Origin: Opitutaceae bacterium
GTDB taxonomy: Bacteria > Verrucomicrobiota > Verrucomicrobiia > Opitutales > Opitutaceae
Length of the DNA stretch: 64,000 nucleotides
Assembly (NCBI GenBank): GCA_030693515.1
Contig: JAUYAK010000085.1
Span: 62,001 to 126,000, forward strand
Reading direction: 5' to 3'
Part shown: one piece after another, positions 32,665 through 42,326 of the stretch
How the letters are laid out: every line of letters starts with the position of its first letter
How positions within the stretch are numbered: the stretch's first letter is position 1
The notes under the pieces: generated by a model
Seen by the model: only the letters and a program-made list of their open reading frames with translations
What the model was told of the DNA's origin: nothing
Databases searched by the model: none
Program-made: the position numbers and the translations under genes

Positions 32665-33987
32665 GTGAACGTCCAACTGAACAGTCTCACTCCCACCCGC
32701 AAGAGCCTCGTCGTCACCCTTGATGCGAGCGAAGTCGACGCCGAGCACAAGGCCGTGGTCGCCGAGATCGCCAAGGTCGCGCGGATCCCGGGCTTCCGGC
32801 ACGGCAAGGCCCCGGCCGCGATGGTTGCCGCGCGCTTCAAGAAGGAGATCGCGGACGAGTTTCGCCAGAAGGTCGTCGGCAAGGCCTATCGCGAGGGGCT
32901 CGAGCAGCAGAAGCTCGACGTGCTCAATGTCGTCGATGTCGAGGAGAGCACCATCGCCACCGGCACCGCCGCCAGCATCACCATCACGCTTGATGTGCGA
33001 CCCGAGTTTGCTTTGCCAGAATACACCGGGCTCGAGACCGAAGTCCTCCCGGTCGAGCCGACGGATGCCGAGGTAGAGCGCGTGATCGAAGGCCTGCGCG
33101 CCGAGCGCGCCGACTTCAAGGCTACCGAGCGCGCCGCCCAGAAGGGCGACTACGTGAAGCTTTCCTACACCGGTAGCATCGGCGGCAAGCCCATCACGGA
33201 AATCGTGCCCGACAAGGAACTCTACGGCCACGTCCCGCAGACTTGGGAAGAGGTCGAGGGCGCGGGCGAAGGGGTCATTCCAGGCCTCGGCCAGCAACTT
33301 ACCGGGCTCAAGACGGGCGAAAAACGCGACCTCGCCATTTCATTTCCCGCGGAGTTTCCGGCGGCCCCGGCGCTCGCCGGCCAGCAGGCCGTATACGCGG
33401 TCGAAGTGCTTGAGGTCCGCGAGCGCGCGTTGCCCGCGCTCGATGCCGAGTTCTTCAAGGCTCACAAGGTCGACGACCTCGCCGGCCTCCAGTCACAGAT
33501 CCGGAGCAACGTGAAAATGCAGAAGGAGTATCAGAACCGCTCCGCGCAGCGCCGGCAGGTGACGGAGCAGCTCGCAGCCAAGGTCGATTTCCCCGTGCCG
33601 GATTCGCTCGTCGAAGCTGAGACACAAGGCGTGCTCCGCCAATACATCGAGGAGCAGATGCGCCGCGGTGTGCCCGAGGAGCAGTTCGAAAAGGACAAGA
33701 AGGAACTCTTCGCCGGCGCGAAACAGGCGGCGACCAATCGCGTGAAGCTCCAGCTCATCCTCGCCAAGATTGCCGAGCAGGAGAAACTTGAAATCTCCAA
33801 CGACGATCTCAACCAGGCGATCTACAGCGAGGCGATGCGCTCCGGCCAGAAGCCGGACAAGCTCGCCAAAGCGCTCGCCGGCGATCGCGAGCAGCTCCGC
33901 GCCATGCAGCAGTCGATCATTTTCGACAAGGCGGTTGATTTCCTCGTGTCCAAAGCTAGCGTCCAGACTGCTCAGCCCAAAGCTTGA
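32665..33987 (+). CDS. tig: Trigger factor (ribosome-associated chaperone)
   Basis: Trigger factor binds the ribosome exit tunnel and folds nascent chains; it also has prolyl isomerase activity. From the GTG at 32665 the product has 440 residues, starting MNVQLNSLTPTRKSLVVTL, which aligns with the E. coli N-terminus. The ribosome-binding signature appears as VARIPGFRHGKAP near residue 43. The FKBP-type domain is at about residues 140-245 (GDYVKLSYTG), then the helical C-terminal domain. A TTG 42 bp upstream is in frame but overlaps the predicted promoter. clpP and clpX follow in the classical order. Confidence 0.95.
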   Translation: MNVQLNSLTPTRKSLVVTLDASEVDAEHKAVVAEIAKVARIPGFRHGKAPAAMVAARFKKEIADEFRQKVVGKAYREGLEQQKLDVLNVVDVEESTIATGTAASITITLDVRPEFALPEYTGLETEVLPVEPTDAEVERVIEGLRAERADFKATERAAQKGDYVKLSYTGSIGGKPITEIVPDKELYGHVPQTWEEVEGAGEGVIPGLGQQLTGLKTGEKRDLAISFPAEFPAAPALAGQQAVYAVEVLEVRERALPALDAEFFKAHKVDDLAGLQSQIRSNVKMQKEYQNRSAQRRQVTEQLAAKVDFPVPDSLVEAETQGVLRQYIEEQMRRGVPEEQFEKDKKELFAGAKQAATNRVKLQLILAKIAEQEKLEISNDDLNQAIYSEAMRSGQKPDKLAKALAGDREQLRAMQQSIIFDKAVDFLVSKASVQTAQPKA

Positions 33988-34014
33988 GCAAATCAATCAA
34001 CCCATCATCGAACC

Positions 34015-34629
34015 GTGAGCTACGACGCAACCGTCTGGGACAGCAACGGCCGCGAAACGCACGGCATGAGCGTGTTCTCGCGCCTGCTTAAGGACCGCAT
34101 CCTTTTCATCGGCACGCCCATCGACGACCACGTCGCAAACCTGGTCATCGCTCAGATGCTCTACCTCCAGATGGTGGACGCCAAAAAGGACATCCATCTC
34201 TACATCAATTCGCCCGGTGGCGTCGTGACCGGTGGCATGGCCATCTACGACACGATGAATTTCCTCGAGTGCGACATCGTGACCTATTGTCTCGGCATGA
34301 CCGCGAGCATGAGCACCGTGCTCCTCGCCGCGGGCACCAAGGGCAAGCGTTTCGCACTGCCAAACAGCCGGGTCATGATCCACCAGCCGAGCGGCGGCGC
34401 GGGCGGCCAGACGGCCGACATCGCAATCGCCGCCCGCGAGATCCTGCGCTGGCGCAAGGTGCTCAACGAGACCATCGCCAAACACACCGGGAAGACTGCG
34501 GCGCAGATCGAGAAGGATTCCGACCGCGACTACTACATGGACGCCCATGAGGCCAAGGCCTACGGCATTGTGGATCACGTGGTGACCTCCACCCGCGAGA
34601 CCGGTAGTGTCGTGAAAAGCGCCGCCTGA
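34015..34629 (+). CDS. clpP: ATP-dependent Clp protease proteolytic subunit
   Basis: ClpP forms the 14-subunit serine protease chamber used by ClpX and ClpA. The GTG at 34015 gives 204 residues. The catalytic triad is Ser98 (in TASMS), His123 (in VMIHQPSGG) and Asp172 (in SDRDYY), and [18 protein letters not shown] forms the oxyanion region. There is almost no propeptide. It lies 27 bp after tig and 64 bp before clpX. Confidence 0.97.
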   Translation: MSYDATVWDSNGRETHGMSVFSRLLKDRILFIGTPIDDHVANLVIAQMLYLQMVDAKKDIHLYINSPGGVVTGGMAIYDTMNFLECDIVTYCLGMTASMSTVLLAAGTKGKRFALPNSRVMIHQPSGGAGGQTADIAIAAREILRWRKVLNETIAKHTGKTAAQIEKDSDRDYYMDAHEAKAYGIVDHVVTSTRETGSVVKSAA

Positions 34630-34693
34630 TCGGGGTGTTTTCCGCCCAACTCCGGCCTCGACTCGACTGATCGGCCGCACACGCTCTCGGCCC

Positions 34694-35986
34694 ATGGCAA
34701 AATCGGCGCGCATGACCCTCTGCTCGTTCTGCGGCAAGTCGCAGGCCGAGGTGAAAAAGATCATCGCCGGTCCCGGCGTCTACATCTGCGACTCCTGCGT
34801 CAACGTCTGCAAGACGATCATCGACCGCGAGATCAAGGCGCCCGCCGCCGAGGCCAAGCCGGCCTTCCGCCTCATCAAGCCCACCGATATCCGCCGGACG
34901 CTCGACGATCACGTCATCGGCCAGGACCACGCCAAAAAGGTCCTCTCGGTCGCGGTTTACAACCACTACAAACGACTGATGTTCGACTCCGGCCAGAGCA
35001 AGGATTCGCCGGCCCTTTCGCCCGAGTTCAACGAAGTCGAAGTTGAGAAGAGCAACATCCTCCTCGTGGGCCCCACCGGCTCCGGCAAGACCCTGCTCGC
35101 ACGCACGCTCGCCAAAGTTCTCGACGTGCCCTTTGCGATTTCGGATGCGACGACGCTCACCGAGGCCGGCTATGTCGGTGAAGACGTGGAGAACGTCGTC
35201 CTCCGGTTGCTTCAAGCGGCCAACTACGATGTGAAGAAGGCCGAGTGCGGCATCATCTACATCGACGAAATCGACAAAATCGGACGCAAGACGGAGAACG
35301 TCTCGATTACCCGCGACGTCTCGGGTGAAGGCGTGCAGCAGGCGCTGCTCAAGATCCTTGAGGGCACGACGTGCAACGTCCCCCCGCAGGGCGGCCGCAA
35401 GCACCCCAATCAGGAATACATCCAGATCAACACCTCGAACATCCTGTTCATTTGCGGCGGAGCCTTTGTGGGGCTCGACGCCATCGTGCAGCGCCGCAAG
35501 GGCACCCGCAGCCTCGGCTTCACTGCGCTCACGGCGCAGCGGGAGCAGGCGCTCGATCCCGAGCAGATGATGAAATCGCTCGCGCCCGAGGATCTGATTC
35601 GTTTCGGCATGATCCCGGAGTTCATCGGTCGCCTGCCGGTGGTCTCGGTGCTCGATCAGCTCGCGCTTGCCGACCTTGAAAAGATTCTGCTGCGGACGAA
35701 GAACTCGATGGTAAAGCAGTATTCGAAGCTCTTCGCGATGGACGGAGTGCGACTCCGTTTCACACCGGACGCCGTCAAGGCCATCGCCGCCCGCGCCATC
35801 GAACTCAAGACGGGCGCCCGTGCCCTGCGCTCAATCATGGAGACCATCATGCTTGAGGTGATGTATGACCTGCCGCAACGCGACGATGTGACCGAGGTCG
35901 TGATCGACGCCGCGGTCGTGGCAGGCCGTCGCAAGCCCTCGCTGCGCCGCGCCGAGAAGGCCGAGCCGAAGCAAGACGCGGCCTGA
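34694..35986 (+). CDS. clpX: ATP-dependent Clp protease ATP-binding subunit ClpX
   Basis: ClpX unfolds substrates and feeds them to ClpP. The 430-residue protein has the N-terminal zinc-binding domain ([15 protein letters not shown] and [10 protein letters not shown], residues 10-37). It also has Walker A ([11 protein letters not shown] near residue 127), Walker B ([13 protein letters not shown]), the pore-loop region ([10 protein letters not shown]) and the sensor-2 region ([13 protein letters not shown]). It is the last gene of tig-clpP-clpX, and 524 bp without a gene follow. Confidence 0.97.
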   Translation: MAKSARMTLCSFCGKSQAEVKKIIAGPGVYICDSCVNVCKTIIDREIKAPAAEAKPAFRLIKPTDIRRTLDDHVIGQDHAKKVLSVAVYNHYKRLMFDSGQSKDSPALSPEFNEVEVEKSNILLVGPTGSGKTLLARTLAKVLDVPFAISDATTLTEAGYVGEDVENVVLRLLQAANYDVKKAECGIIYIDEIDKIGRKTENVSITRDVSGEGVQQALLKILEGTTCNVPPQGGRKHPNQEYIQINTSNILFICGGAFVGLDAIVQRRKGTRSLGFTALTAQREQALDPEQMMKSLAPEDLIRFGMIPEFIGRLPVVSVLDQLALADLEKILLRTKNSMVKQYSKLFAMDGVRLRFTPDAVKAIAARAIELKTGARALRSIMETIMLEVMYDLPQRDDVTEVVIDAAVVAGRRKPSLRRAEKAEPKQDAA

Positions 35987-36510
35987 GCCGGCGTCGGGCC
36001 GGGCGGTCGGGGGTTAGACTGACTTCAGCACCACGGCCAGGGGAGAGATTGCGCCTCGGGCGCCGCCCTTCACCCATGCAGGCGCGCGGCATAGCGTTTC
36101 TGCGTAAGATTGCGCCCTTTGGGGTGGGGTCTCCGCTTCGTCAGGTTGCGTAAGCGCCAAGACCGCCGCACTGGGCTCAGCTGAGGCTGCTGGAAAGGAC
36201 GATGAGTTGTAAAAAGCGACTGCGATCCAGGCGATGGATTGGCCGGTCTGGGTTGTAGGGGAGGCGGTTTGATTGTGGTAGGGGCTTCACGCCCCGACCT
36301 GTCGCCTTCACCCAAAGCTAAGCACTGAAATCTTAGTGATCTCCCCAAGGCGAAAGCAGATTGCCGAAAAAACAAAAAAATCTTTCTGCGTTTTGAACGC
36401 TTCCGCGATCACGGCGTCTTTCTCAGTGGTAGTCAGTTCTACGGTTTGCTTGGTGTTAGGTCATTGGGCCGTCTCGAGGGGTCGAGACGGCCCTCCTTTT
36501 TTTCCGAACT
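35987..36510. other. Gene-free stretch of 524 bp with repeat fragment and + strand terminator
   Basis: No convincing reading frame is seen on either strand. The stretch holds a small palindromic motif, GTAGGGGCTTCACGCCCCGA (36279-36300), related to the one at 18885. From about 36300 it also holds an AT-richer segment that ends in a strong + strand terminator at 36466-36503. The terminator is about 480 bp past clpX, which is far for that gene, so an untranslated RNA between about 36310 and 36503 is possible. Confidence 0.5.
36466..36503 (+). terminator. Strong Rho-independent terminator facing the + strand
   Basis: A perfect 12-bp inverted repeat GGGCCGTCTCGA / TCGAGACGGCCC with a GGGG loop is followed by TCC and seven T on the + strand. 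The minus strand has no T tract after the hairpin, so it does not serve the M42 gene that ends at 36511. It ends either a long clpX transcript or an unknown small RNA. Confidence 0.85.
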
Positions 36511-37578
36511 TCACCAGTGGGCGTAGTCGCCCTTTTCGAGGCCCTTGGCGAACTCCACGAGCAGGCGCACGCACCGCTCCACGTCCTCCAAGTCCACCAC
36601 CTCACTCGGGGTGTGCATATAGCGGAGGGGGATGCTCACCAGGCCGGTCGCCACGCCGCCCCGGCCCATCTGGATGGCACGGGCATCGGTGCCGGTCGGG
36701 CGGGGGTCGGCCTCGATTTGATAGGGAATCTTGGCCTTTTTGGCGGCTTGGAGCAGGCGGTCGTAAATCTTGGGGTTGATGTTGGCCCCCCGGCAGAGGA
36801 TGGGGCCGCCGCCGAGCTTGGTCTCGCCAAACTTGCGGTTGTCGCAGTCCGGGTGGTCCGTCGCGTGGCCGACGTCGATGGCCACGGCGATATGAGGATC
36901 GACGAGGTAGGCCGAGGTCGTCGCACCGCGCACGCCGATCTCCTCCTGGGAGGTGGCGACGCTCACGATTTTGGCCGCGAAGGGCTTTTTTTCCTTGGCC
37001 AGGCGGATGAGTGTCTCGCCCACGATGTAGGCGCCCACTTTGTTGTCGAAGGCCCGGGCGGTGCCGATGCTGCCATTAATCAGCTCCAATTCGTGATCGT
37101 AGGTGGCGACGTCGCCGATGCTCACCCGCTCGATCGCGTCGGTCTTGGAATTCGCGCCGATGTCGATCCAGATTTCGTGTTTCTTCGGGACCTTCTTCCG
37201 GTCCTCCTCGTCCATGAGGTGGATGGCGCGCTTGCCAGTGACTCCCTTCACCGGGCCGTTAGCCGTCTGGATAATCACGCGGCGGCCGGAGATAACGCTC
37301 AGGTCATGGCCACCGATGGTGTCGAAATAGATGAAACCGTCCTTGTTGATGTAGGTGATGATGAGGCCGAGTTCGTCCATGTGGCCCGCGAGCATCAGCA
37401 CCGGGTCGCCCTTGGGGTTGAGGGTGGCCAGGCGGTTGCCCAGGGCATCCTTGGCGTAGGCGTCGGCCGCCGGCTTCACATGGCGATCGAAGACCGCTTG
37501 GGCCTCGCCTTCGTAGCCGGACGGCGAGCGGGCGTGCAGCAGTTCGGCGAGGAAAGCGGGGACTTGGTAGGACGACAT
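36511..37578 (-). CDS. M42 family metallopeptidase (glutamyl aminopeptidase/endoglucanase M type)
   Basis: M42 enzymes are cytoplasmic, dinuclear-metal aminopeptidases that form tetrahedral particles. The ATG at 37578 gives 355 residues, starting MSSYQVPAFLAELLHARSPSG, the usual beginning. LAGHMDELGLII holds the first metal His and Asp, FDNKVGAYI the bridging Asp, SQEEIGVRGA the catalytic Glu pair, and AIDVGHATDHP another ligand. A longer start at 37635 adds 19 non-conserved residues and would overlap hisA. It is divergent from hisA with 49 bp between the starts. Confidence 0.92.
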   Translation of the reverse strand: MSSYQVPAFLAELLHARSPSGYEGEAQAVFDRHVKPAADAYAKDALGNRLATLNPKGDPVLMLAGHMDELGLIITYINKDGFIYFDTIGGHDLSVISGRRVIIQTANGPVKGVTGKRAIHLMDEEDRKKVPKKHEIWIDIGANSKTDAIERVSIGDVATYDHELELINGSIGTARAFDNKVGAYIVGETLIRLAKEKKPFAAKIVSVATSQEEIGVRGATTSAYLVDPHIAVAIDVGHATDHPDCDNRKFGETKLGGGPILCRGANINPKIYDRLLQAAKKAKIPYQIEADPRPTGTDARAIQMGRGGVATGLVSIPLRYMHTPSEVVDLEDVERCVRLLVEFAKGLEKGDYAHW

Positions 37579-37627
37579 GGGTTTTAGTCTCGCGCCGCAG
37601 AGCGGGGGGGCAAAACGTTTTTGGCGA

Positions 37628-38356
37628 ATGACCATTTATCCCGCCATCGACATCAAAGGCGGCCGCTGTGTGCGACTCACGCAAGGCCGCGCCGATCAGG
37701 AGACCATCTATGCGGAGAATCCCGCGGAGGTCGCGGCGCAATTTCGCGCCGCCGGGAGCACTTGGGTGCATGTGGTGGACCTCGACGGCGCGTTTGCCGG
37801 CGAGCCGCAGAATCTCGCGGCCGTGCAGGCCATCGCGGCCTTGGGCATGAAGGTGCAACTCGGCGGCGGCCTGCGCACCCGGGCGAGCGTGGAGCGCGCG
37901 CTGGGGTTCGGCGTCAGCCGGGTGGTCATCGGCACCCGCGCGGCCGAGAGCGAGGCGTTCGTCGGCGAACTCGTGCAGGCCTTTGGGGAAAAAATCGCCG
38001 TCGGCATCGACGCCAAGAACGGCCAGGTCGCCGTCAAAGGCTGGGTCGCGACTGCGGCCATGACGGCCCTCGCACTCGCCAAGCAGATGGACGCCTTAGG
38101 CGTCGCGACGTTGATCCATACCGACATCGGCACCGATGGCATGCTGACCGGCCCCAATTACCCCGCACAGGAAGCGATGCTCGCCGCCGGAAAATTCCGC
38201 GTCATCGCCAGCGGCGGCGTGAGCCGCCGCGAAGACGTCGTGAAACTCACCGCGCTCGCCCGGACCCACGCGAACCTCGACGGCGTGATCGTCGGCAAGG
38301 CGCTCTACGAGAAACGCGTCGAGCTGCCAGACCTCCTCGCGATCGCGCGTGGGTGA
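37628..38356 (+). CDS. hisA: Phosphoribosylformimino-5-aminoimidazole carboxamide ribotide isomerase HisA
   Basis: HisA catalyses the Amadori rearrangement of ProFAR to PRFAR in histidine synthesis. The ATG at 37628 gives 242 residues of a TIM barrel: MTIYPAIDIKGGRCVRL with catalytic Asp8, VQLGGGLRT, VVIGTRA, LIHTDIGTDGM with the second catalytic Asp, VIASGGVS and VIVGKALYE with phosphate-binding loops. No other his genes are nearby, so the pathway genes are dispersed. Confidence 0.95.
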   Translation: MTIYPAIDIKGGRCVRLTQGRADQETIYAENPAEVAAQFRAAGSTWVHVVDLDGAFAGEPQNLAAVQAIAALGMKVQLGGGLRTRASVERALGFGVSRVVIGTRAAESEAFVGELVQAFGEKIAVGIDAKNGQVAVKGWVATAAMTALALAKQMDALGVATLIHTDIGTDGMLTGPNYPAQEAMLAAGKFRVIASGGVSRREDVVKLTALARTHANLDGVIVGKALYEKRVELPDLLAIARG

Positions 38357-38417
38357 GCAGGCCCCGGCCCGGAGTTCAGGCCTTCGGGCCCCGCAAGCTG
38401 ATCGCGTAATCGATCTG

Positions 38418-38502
38418 GGTGGGGCCGCTTCTCCGCAAGCGGCCTGGGTTCACGGGGCAAATCGCTCTGCAACCCAAGCCGGTTTGGAGAACCGGCTCCA
38501 CC
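38418..38502 (-). repeat. 85-bp two-hairpin dispersed repeat (BIME-like), copy B
   Basis: This is the reverse-oriented partner of the element at 11159-11243. Both are 85 bp long, begin and end GGTGG...CCACC, and carry two hairpins joined by a CTTGGGTTGCA / CCTGGGTTGCA spacer. It lies in the gap between hisA and the VF530-type gene. Differences between copies fall mostly in stems and keep pairing, as in GCCGGTTTGGAGAACCGGC here against GCTGGCTCTCCGAGCCGGC there. Confidence 0.85.
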
Positions 38503-38551
38503 CCGGAGCAGCCGGCCTCACTGGATTTGACCACCACATGCCAGCGCAGCT

Positions 38552-38779
38552 TCATGGCCTGGCTCGTTTCCAGTTCACGTAGATCTCTTCGACCCGGGTC
38601 CGCGCCCACGGTGTTTTGCGCAGGAAGACCAAGCTCGACTTGATGGTCGGGTCGAAAAGGAAGCAACGCACCGGGACCCGGTCGCCGAGTTCGCGCCAGC
38701 CGAACTCCTCGACCAGTTCCGTGAGCAGGCGCTCCAGCGTGATGCCGTGGAGCGGGTCGCGGGATTTGGGTTGTTCCAT
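38552..38779 (-). CDS. VF530 family small DNA-binding protein
   Basis: The ATG at 38779 gives 75 residues: [21 protein letters not shown], then IRCF-like [24 protein letters not shown] and VEEIYV. This is the complete, highly conserved VF530 domain (formerly DUF2132), a small helical protein known from Vibrio fischeri by structure and thought to bind DNA. A longer start at 38899 adds non-conserved residues. It is divergent from the sulfurtransferase. Confidence 0.82.
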   Translation of the reverse strand: MEQPKSRDPLHGITLERLLTELVEEFGWRELGDRVPVRCFLFDPTIKSSLVFLRKTPWARTRVEEIYVNWKRARP

Positions 38780-38867
38780 GCGGGCGAGCCTTCGCGGCGG
38801 CGCCGGGCGAGGCAAGGGCGCGGTGAATTCGCGTGATTCGTGCGACGCGACGCGTTTCGCTGCCACC

Positions 38868-39704
38868 ATGATGATCGTCTCAACCGCCACGCTGGCCACC
38901 CAACTCGCCGACCCCGCATGGGTCGTCTTCGACTGCCGCCATGATCTTGCCGACCCGGCGAAGGGCGCTCGCGTCTATGCCGAGGGGCATATCGCCGGCG
39001 CGCATTTCGCGGCGGTGGACACGTCCCTCTCGGGTGCGAAGACCGGCCGTAACGGCCGCCATCCCCTGCCGAAGCCCGAGGCCTTTGCCGCGTTTCTCGC
39101 GCTTCACGGCGTGAGCGCCGACTCGACGGTGGTCGCCTACGACGACGCCGGCGGGCTCTACGCGGCGCGCCTCTGGTGGATGGCCCGCTGGATCGGGCTG
39201 GACCGCGTGGCGTTGCTCGACGGCGGTTGGCCGAAGTGGACGGCCGAAGGCCGCGCCGTGAACAAGGAAGTGCCAGCTCCACGCGCCTCCTCGCTGACGG
39301 CTCGGACGAACCCCGGCGTGCTCTGGGATGCGGATGAAGTTCTGCGTCGAATCGACGACCCGGCCTCAGCCCTCGTGGATGCGCGCGCCGCCGAACGCTA
39401 CCGAGGCGAGATCGAGCCCATCGACAAAGTCGCCGGTCACATCCCCGGTGCGCTGAACCGCTTTTACAAAGCCAACCTAAATGCCGACCTCACGCTGCGG
39501 CCGGCGACGGTGCTGCGACAGGAGTTTCAATCTCTGCTCGGCCCTCGACGGCCTGAGGACGTGGGCCATCAATGCGGCTCAGGCATCACGGCCTGTGCGA
39601 ATCTCTTTGCGATGGAATATGCCGGGCTCGCCGGCTCAAAACTCTACGCTGGTTCGTGGAGCGAATGGATCGCCGACCCGGCGCGGCCCGTGGCCAAGGG
39701 ATAG
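38868..39704 (+). CDS. Sulfurtransferase, two-rhodanese-domain type
   Basis: Thiosulfate or 3-mercaptopyruvate sulfurtransferase with two rhodanese domains in 278 residues. The N-terminal one is inactive ([42 protein letters not shown]). The C-terminal one is active, with CGSGITAC near residue 237. The CGSGxTAC loop is the 3-mercaptopyruvate sulfurtransferase type. Of the two adjacent ATGs at 38868 and 38871, either may be used. The upstream frame is open but not conserved. Confidence 0.9.
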   Translation: MMIVSTATLATQLADPAWVVFDCRHDLADPAKGARVYAEGHIAGAHFAAVDTSLSGAKTGRNGRHPLPKPEAFAAFLALHGVSADSTVVAYDDAGGLYAARLWWMARWIGLDRVALLDGGWPKWTAEGRAVNKEVPAPRASSLTARTNPGVLWDADEVLRRIDDPASALVDARAAERYRGEIEPIDKVAGHIPGALNRFYKANLNADLTLRPATVLRQEFQSLLGPRRPEDVGHQCGSGITACANLFAMEYAGLAGSKLYAGSWSEWIADPARPVAKG

Positions 39705-39707
39705 GCT

Positions 39708-40751
39708 CTACGCCGGCTTGCGCGCCGTCACGATGCTGCGATCGGCCGCCGTTGGCTCGTAGGTGAAGCCGACGAAACCCGCCGCCTCGAGCAGCTCGGC
39801 CATCTCGGCGATCGAGTAGCATTTGCCCTCCGTCACGCTCATCAGGAGCGACGAATATTTCGCGACGGGCAGCGGGCCGGTCTTGTCCGCGTTGAGATGG
39901 GCGTCGTGAATGATGAGCATGCCATCGGGCTCGAGTGCAGTAAACGACGCGGCGAGCAACGGAGTGACCTTGTCGGTGTCCCAGTCGTGCAGGACATTCG
40001 AGTAAAGGTGCAGGTCGCACCCGAGGGGCAGAGAATCGGCGAACATGTCGCCGGCCATGACGTCGATGCGGTCGTCGAAACCCCGCTGGCGGATCATCGT
40101 GCGGGCGATGTCATCGACCGGGGGGCGCTCGAAAACCGTGGCCGTGAGGTGCGAGTGCCGCGCGACCACCGCGCACGCGTAGATGCCGGAGCCCCCCGCG
40201 ATATCGAGGAGCCGGCGCCGGCCGGAGAGGCCGAGCTTCGCGGCCATCGCCGCCCCGAGGTAGGCACCGCGGCAATCCATCGCAGCCGTGAACGTGGTCG
40301 CAAACTCGTCCGTGAGCATCGCTTCGCTCCACGGTTTTTCGTGGGCGTAGCTGCCCCAATTTGCAGGCCGCCCGGTGCGCAGGATCTTGACGAAGTCGCG
40401 CACGACCGGCCGCTCTTTGAGCGAGGCGTAGTAGGGCCCGATGAAAAACGGCGACGTCTTCACGAGGTGCTCGCGTGCCAGCTCGGTCACATGAAACACG
40501 CGGCCTTCGCAGCGCACGTAGCCGCTTGCGGCAAAGAGCGTGAGCATCACATCCGCCGGCCGCGGGGTGATCCCGTGCTCGGCGCAGATCTCCTCGAGGG
40601 TCGCCGATTGCGCGGCGAGCCGCGTGAAAAAATCGAATTCGGTGATCGCCGCCGCAATCAAATCGACGGCGTAGAGCCCGTCGCGGTAGCGGTAGAGTTC
40701 AAGCGGATCGGTGCGGGGCAGGGCAGTGAGGTCCATGACGGACTTTTCCAT
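39708..40751 (-). CDS. SAM-dependent O-methyltransferase (acetylserotonin OMT-like, family 2)
   Basis: This 347-residue protein has an N-terminal winged-helix dimerisation part (residues about 15-95; TLEEICAEHGITPRPADVML). Its C-terminal Rossmann methyltransferase part has LLDIAGGSGIYACAV near residue 182 and the LYSNVLHDWDTDKV segment near residue 260, whose His is the catalytic base in plant-type O-methyltransferases. The acceptor is unknown. A second start at 40736 (MDLTALPR) is possible. It is convergent with the sulfurtransferase (3 bp apart) and divergent from the Dabb gene. Confidence 0.82.
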   Translation of the reverse strand: MEKSVMDLTALPRTDPLELYRYRDGLYAVDLIAAAITEFDFFTRLAAQSATLEEICAEHGITPRPADVMLTLFAASGYVRCEGRVFHVTELAREHLVKTSPFFIGPYYASLKERPVVRDFVKILRTGRPANWGSYAHEKPWSEAMLTDEFATTFTAAMDCRGAYLGAAMAAKLGLSGRRRLLDIAGGSGIYACAVVARHSHLTATVFERPPVDDIARTMIRQRGFDDRIDVMAGDMFADSLPLGCDLHLYSNVLHDWDTDKVTPLLAASFTALEPDGMLIIHDAHLNADKTGPLPVAKYSSLLMSVTEGKCYSIAEMAELLEAAGFVGFTYEPTAADRSIVTARKPA

Positions 40752-40792
40752 TGCGGCAGACGCGTCGAAGGCGCAAGCCCTTGGGTTTTCCC

Positions 40793-41092
40793 ATGCTCGT
40801 CCACACCGTTTATTTCTGGCTGAAACCTGAACTGACTGCCGCGCAGCGCGCGGATTTTCGCACGGGCGTGGAATCGCTCGGCAAGATCAAGGCGGTCGAA
40901 AAGCTCTACGTCGGCGTGCCGGCGAAGACCGTGAAGCGTCCGATCATCGACGATTCCTACTCGGTGGCGCTGACTGTCGTCTGCCGGGATCTCGCCGCGC
41001 ACGACGCCTACCAGATCGATCCGATCCACTTGGAGTTCATCAATGGCTTCAAGACCTTCTGGCAAAAGGTGCAGATCTACGACGCGGAGTGA
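40793..41092 (+). CDS. Dabb family protein (stress-responsive alpha/beta barrel)
   Basis: The ATG at 40793 gives 99 residues: MLVHTVYFWLKPELTAAQR at the first strand and helix, YVGVPAKT, and YSVALTVVCRDLAAHDAYQIDPIH with the conserved His. This fits Dabb-domain proteins, small dimeric ferredoxin-like barrels first seen in stress-induced plant proteins. The biochemical role is unknown in bacteria. The sensor kinase begins 49 bp downstream on the same strand. Confidence 0.85.
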   Translation: MLVHTVYFWLKPELTAAQRADFRTGVESLGKIKAVEKLYVGVPAKTVKRPIIDDSYSVALTVVCRDLAAHDAYQIDPIHLEFINGFKTFWQKVQIYDAE

Positions 41093-41141
41093 GTTTGCGC
41101 GGCGGTTGACCGCACGCCCCGCGCCGCCACAACGTCGCGCC

Positions 41142-42314
41142 ATGTCCGGAAAGAAGCACACCTCGCTCGACCGCGTGCTTGGGCGGCTCGACACGCTCGA
41201 CGCCGTCAACCTCGCAAACCTCGTGCAGCGCCTTGCGCGCGAACGCGGCCTCTTTGAGGAGATCTTCAACACGCTGCAGGAAGGCATCCTCGTCGTGCGC
41301 GACGATGGCGCGATCGACTACGCCAACGCTTCCGCGCACCGGCTGCTGGGCGTCGGCGAGGACGGGCTGGCGGGGCAGACGCTCTGGCGGCTGGTGCCGG
41401 GACTGCGCACCTCGTTTGGCACCGCGCTGGACGACGACGCGACGGAGGCCGCGCCCATCGCGGCGCGCGAATTTGAGCTGACCTATCCGGAACCACGGAC
41501 CGTGCGGCTCTACATGGTGCCGTTTCGCACGGCCACGGCCACGCGGGAGCGGAGATTTGCCGTGATCCTTAACGATGTGAGCCGGGAAAAGCAGTCCACC
41601 GAGGATCGCATCGAGAACGAGCGCACCTCCTCGATTCTACTGCTGGCAGCCGGTGTGGCGCACGAGCTGGGCAACCCGCTCAACTCGCTCACGATTCACC
41701 TCCAGCTCATGGAGCGGAAGTTGAAAAAACTCCGCGTCGGCAAGGAGGCCGAGTCGCTCGCCGAGTCCGTCCGCATCTGCCGCGAGGAAGTGACGCGGCT
41801 CGACGGCATCATCGGGAATTTCCTCGAGGCGATCCGGCCACGTCCGCCGGACCTGGCTGATGCGGATTTGAACGACATCCTGGCGGAGGTGCTGCGCTTT
41901 CAGCACCGGGAGCTGGAAGACCGCGGCATCACCGTCGAGGCTGAGACGGGCGGGCTGCCGGCCGTGCTCGCCGACCGCAACCAGATCAAGCAAGTGTTCT
42001 TCAACCTCACGAAGAATGCGATGGAGGCGATGCGACCCGGCGGCGCGCTCAAGATCAAGTCCCACGCGGATGACGAATCGGTATTTCTCCTGTTCGCCGA
42101 CACCGGCAGCGGCATCAAACAAGGGGATCTCGTGCGGCTTTTTCAGCCTTATCACACCACGAAGGCCGGCGGCCACGGCCTCGGCCTGATGATCGTGCAA
42201 CGCATCATGCGCGCGCACGGCGGTCAGGTCGGCATCGAGAGCAAGGCCGGCGTCGGCACGATCGTGACGCTGCAATTCCCGCGCAAGGACCGGCGGGTGC
42301 GGATGCTGAAGTAG
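41142..42314 (+). CDS. Cytoplasmic PAS-domain sensor histidine kinase (NtrB-like)
   Basis: The ATG at 41142 gives 390 residues with no membrane helix. A PAS domain covers about residues 35-150 ([30 protein letters not shown]). The HisKA domain carries the phosphorylated His174 in [12 protein letters not shown]. The HATPase domain has [12 protein letters not shown] (N box), [10 protein letters not shown] (G1) and [10 protein letters not shown] (G2). This layout fits NtrB-type kinases that partner sigma-54 regulators. One such regulator is 2.4 kb downstream, but another kinase at 48 kb is an equally good partner. Confidence 0.9.
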   Translation: MSGKKHTSLDRVLGRLDTLDAVNLANLVQRLARERGLFEEIFNTLQEGILVVRDDGAIDYANASAHRLLGVGEDGLAGQTLWRLVPGLRTSFGTALDDDATEAAPIAAREFELTYPEPRTVRLYMVPFRTATATRERRFAVILNDVSREKQSTEDRIENERTSSILLLAAGVAHELGNPLNSLTIHLQLMERKLKKLRVGKEAESLAESVRICREEVTRLDGIIGNFLEAIRPRPPDLADADLNDILAEVLRFQHRELEDRGITVEAETGGLPAVLADRNQIKQVFFNLTKNAMEAMRPGGALKIKSHADDESVFLLFADTGSGIKQGDLVRLFQPYHTTKAGGHGLGLMIVQRIMRAHGGQVGIESKAGVGTIVTLQFPRKDRRVRMLK

Positions 42315-42326
42315 CGCGAGACCGCG

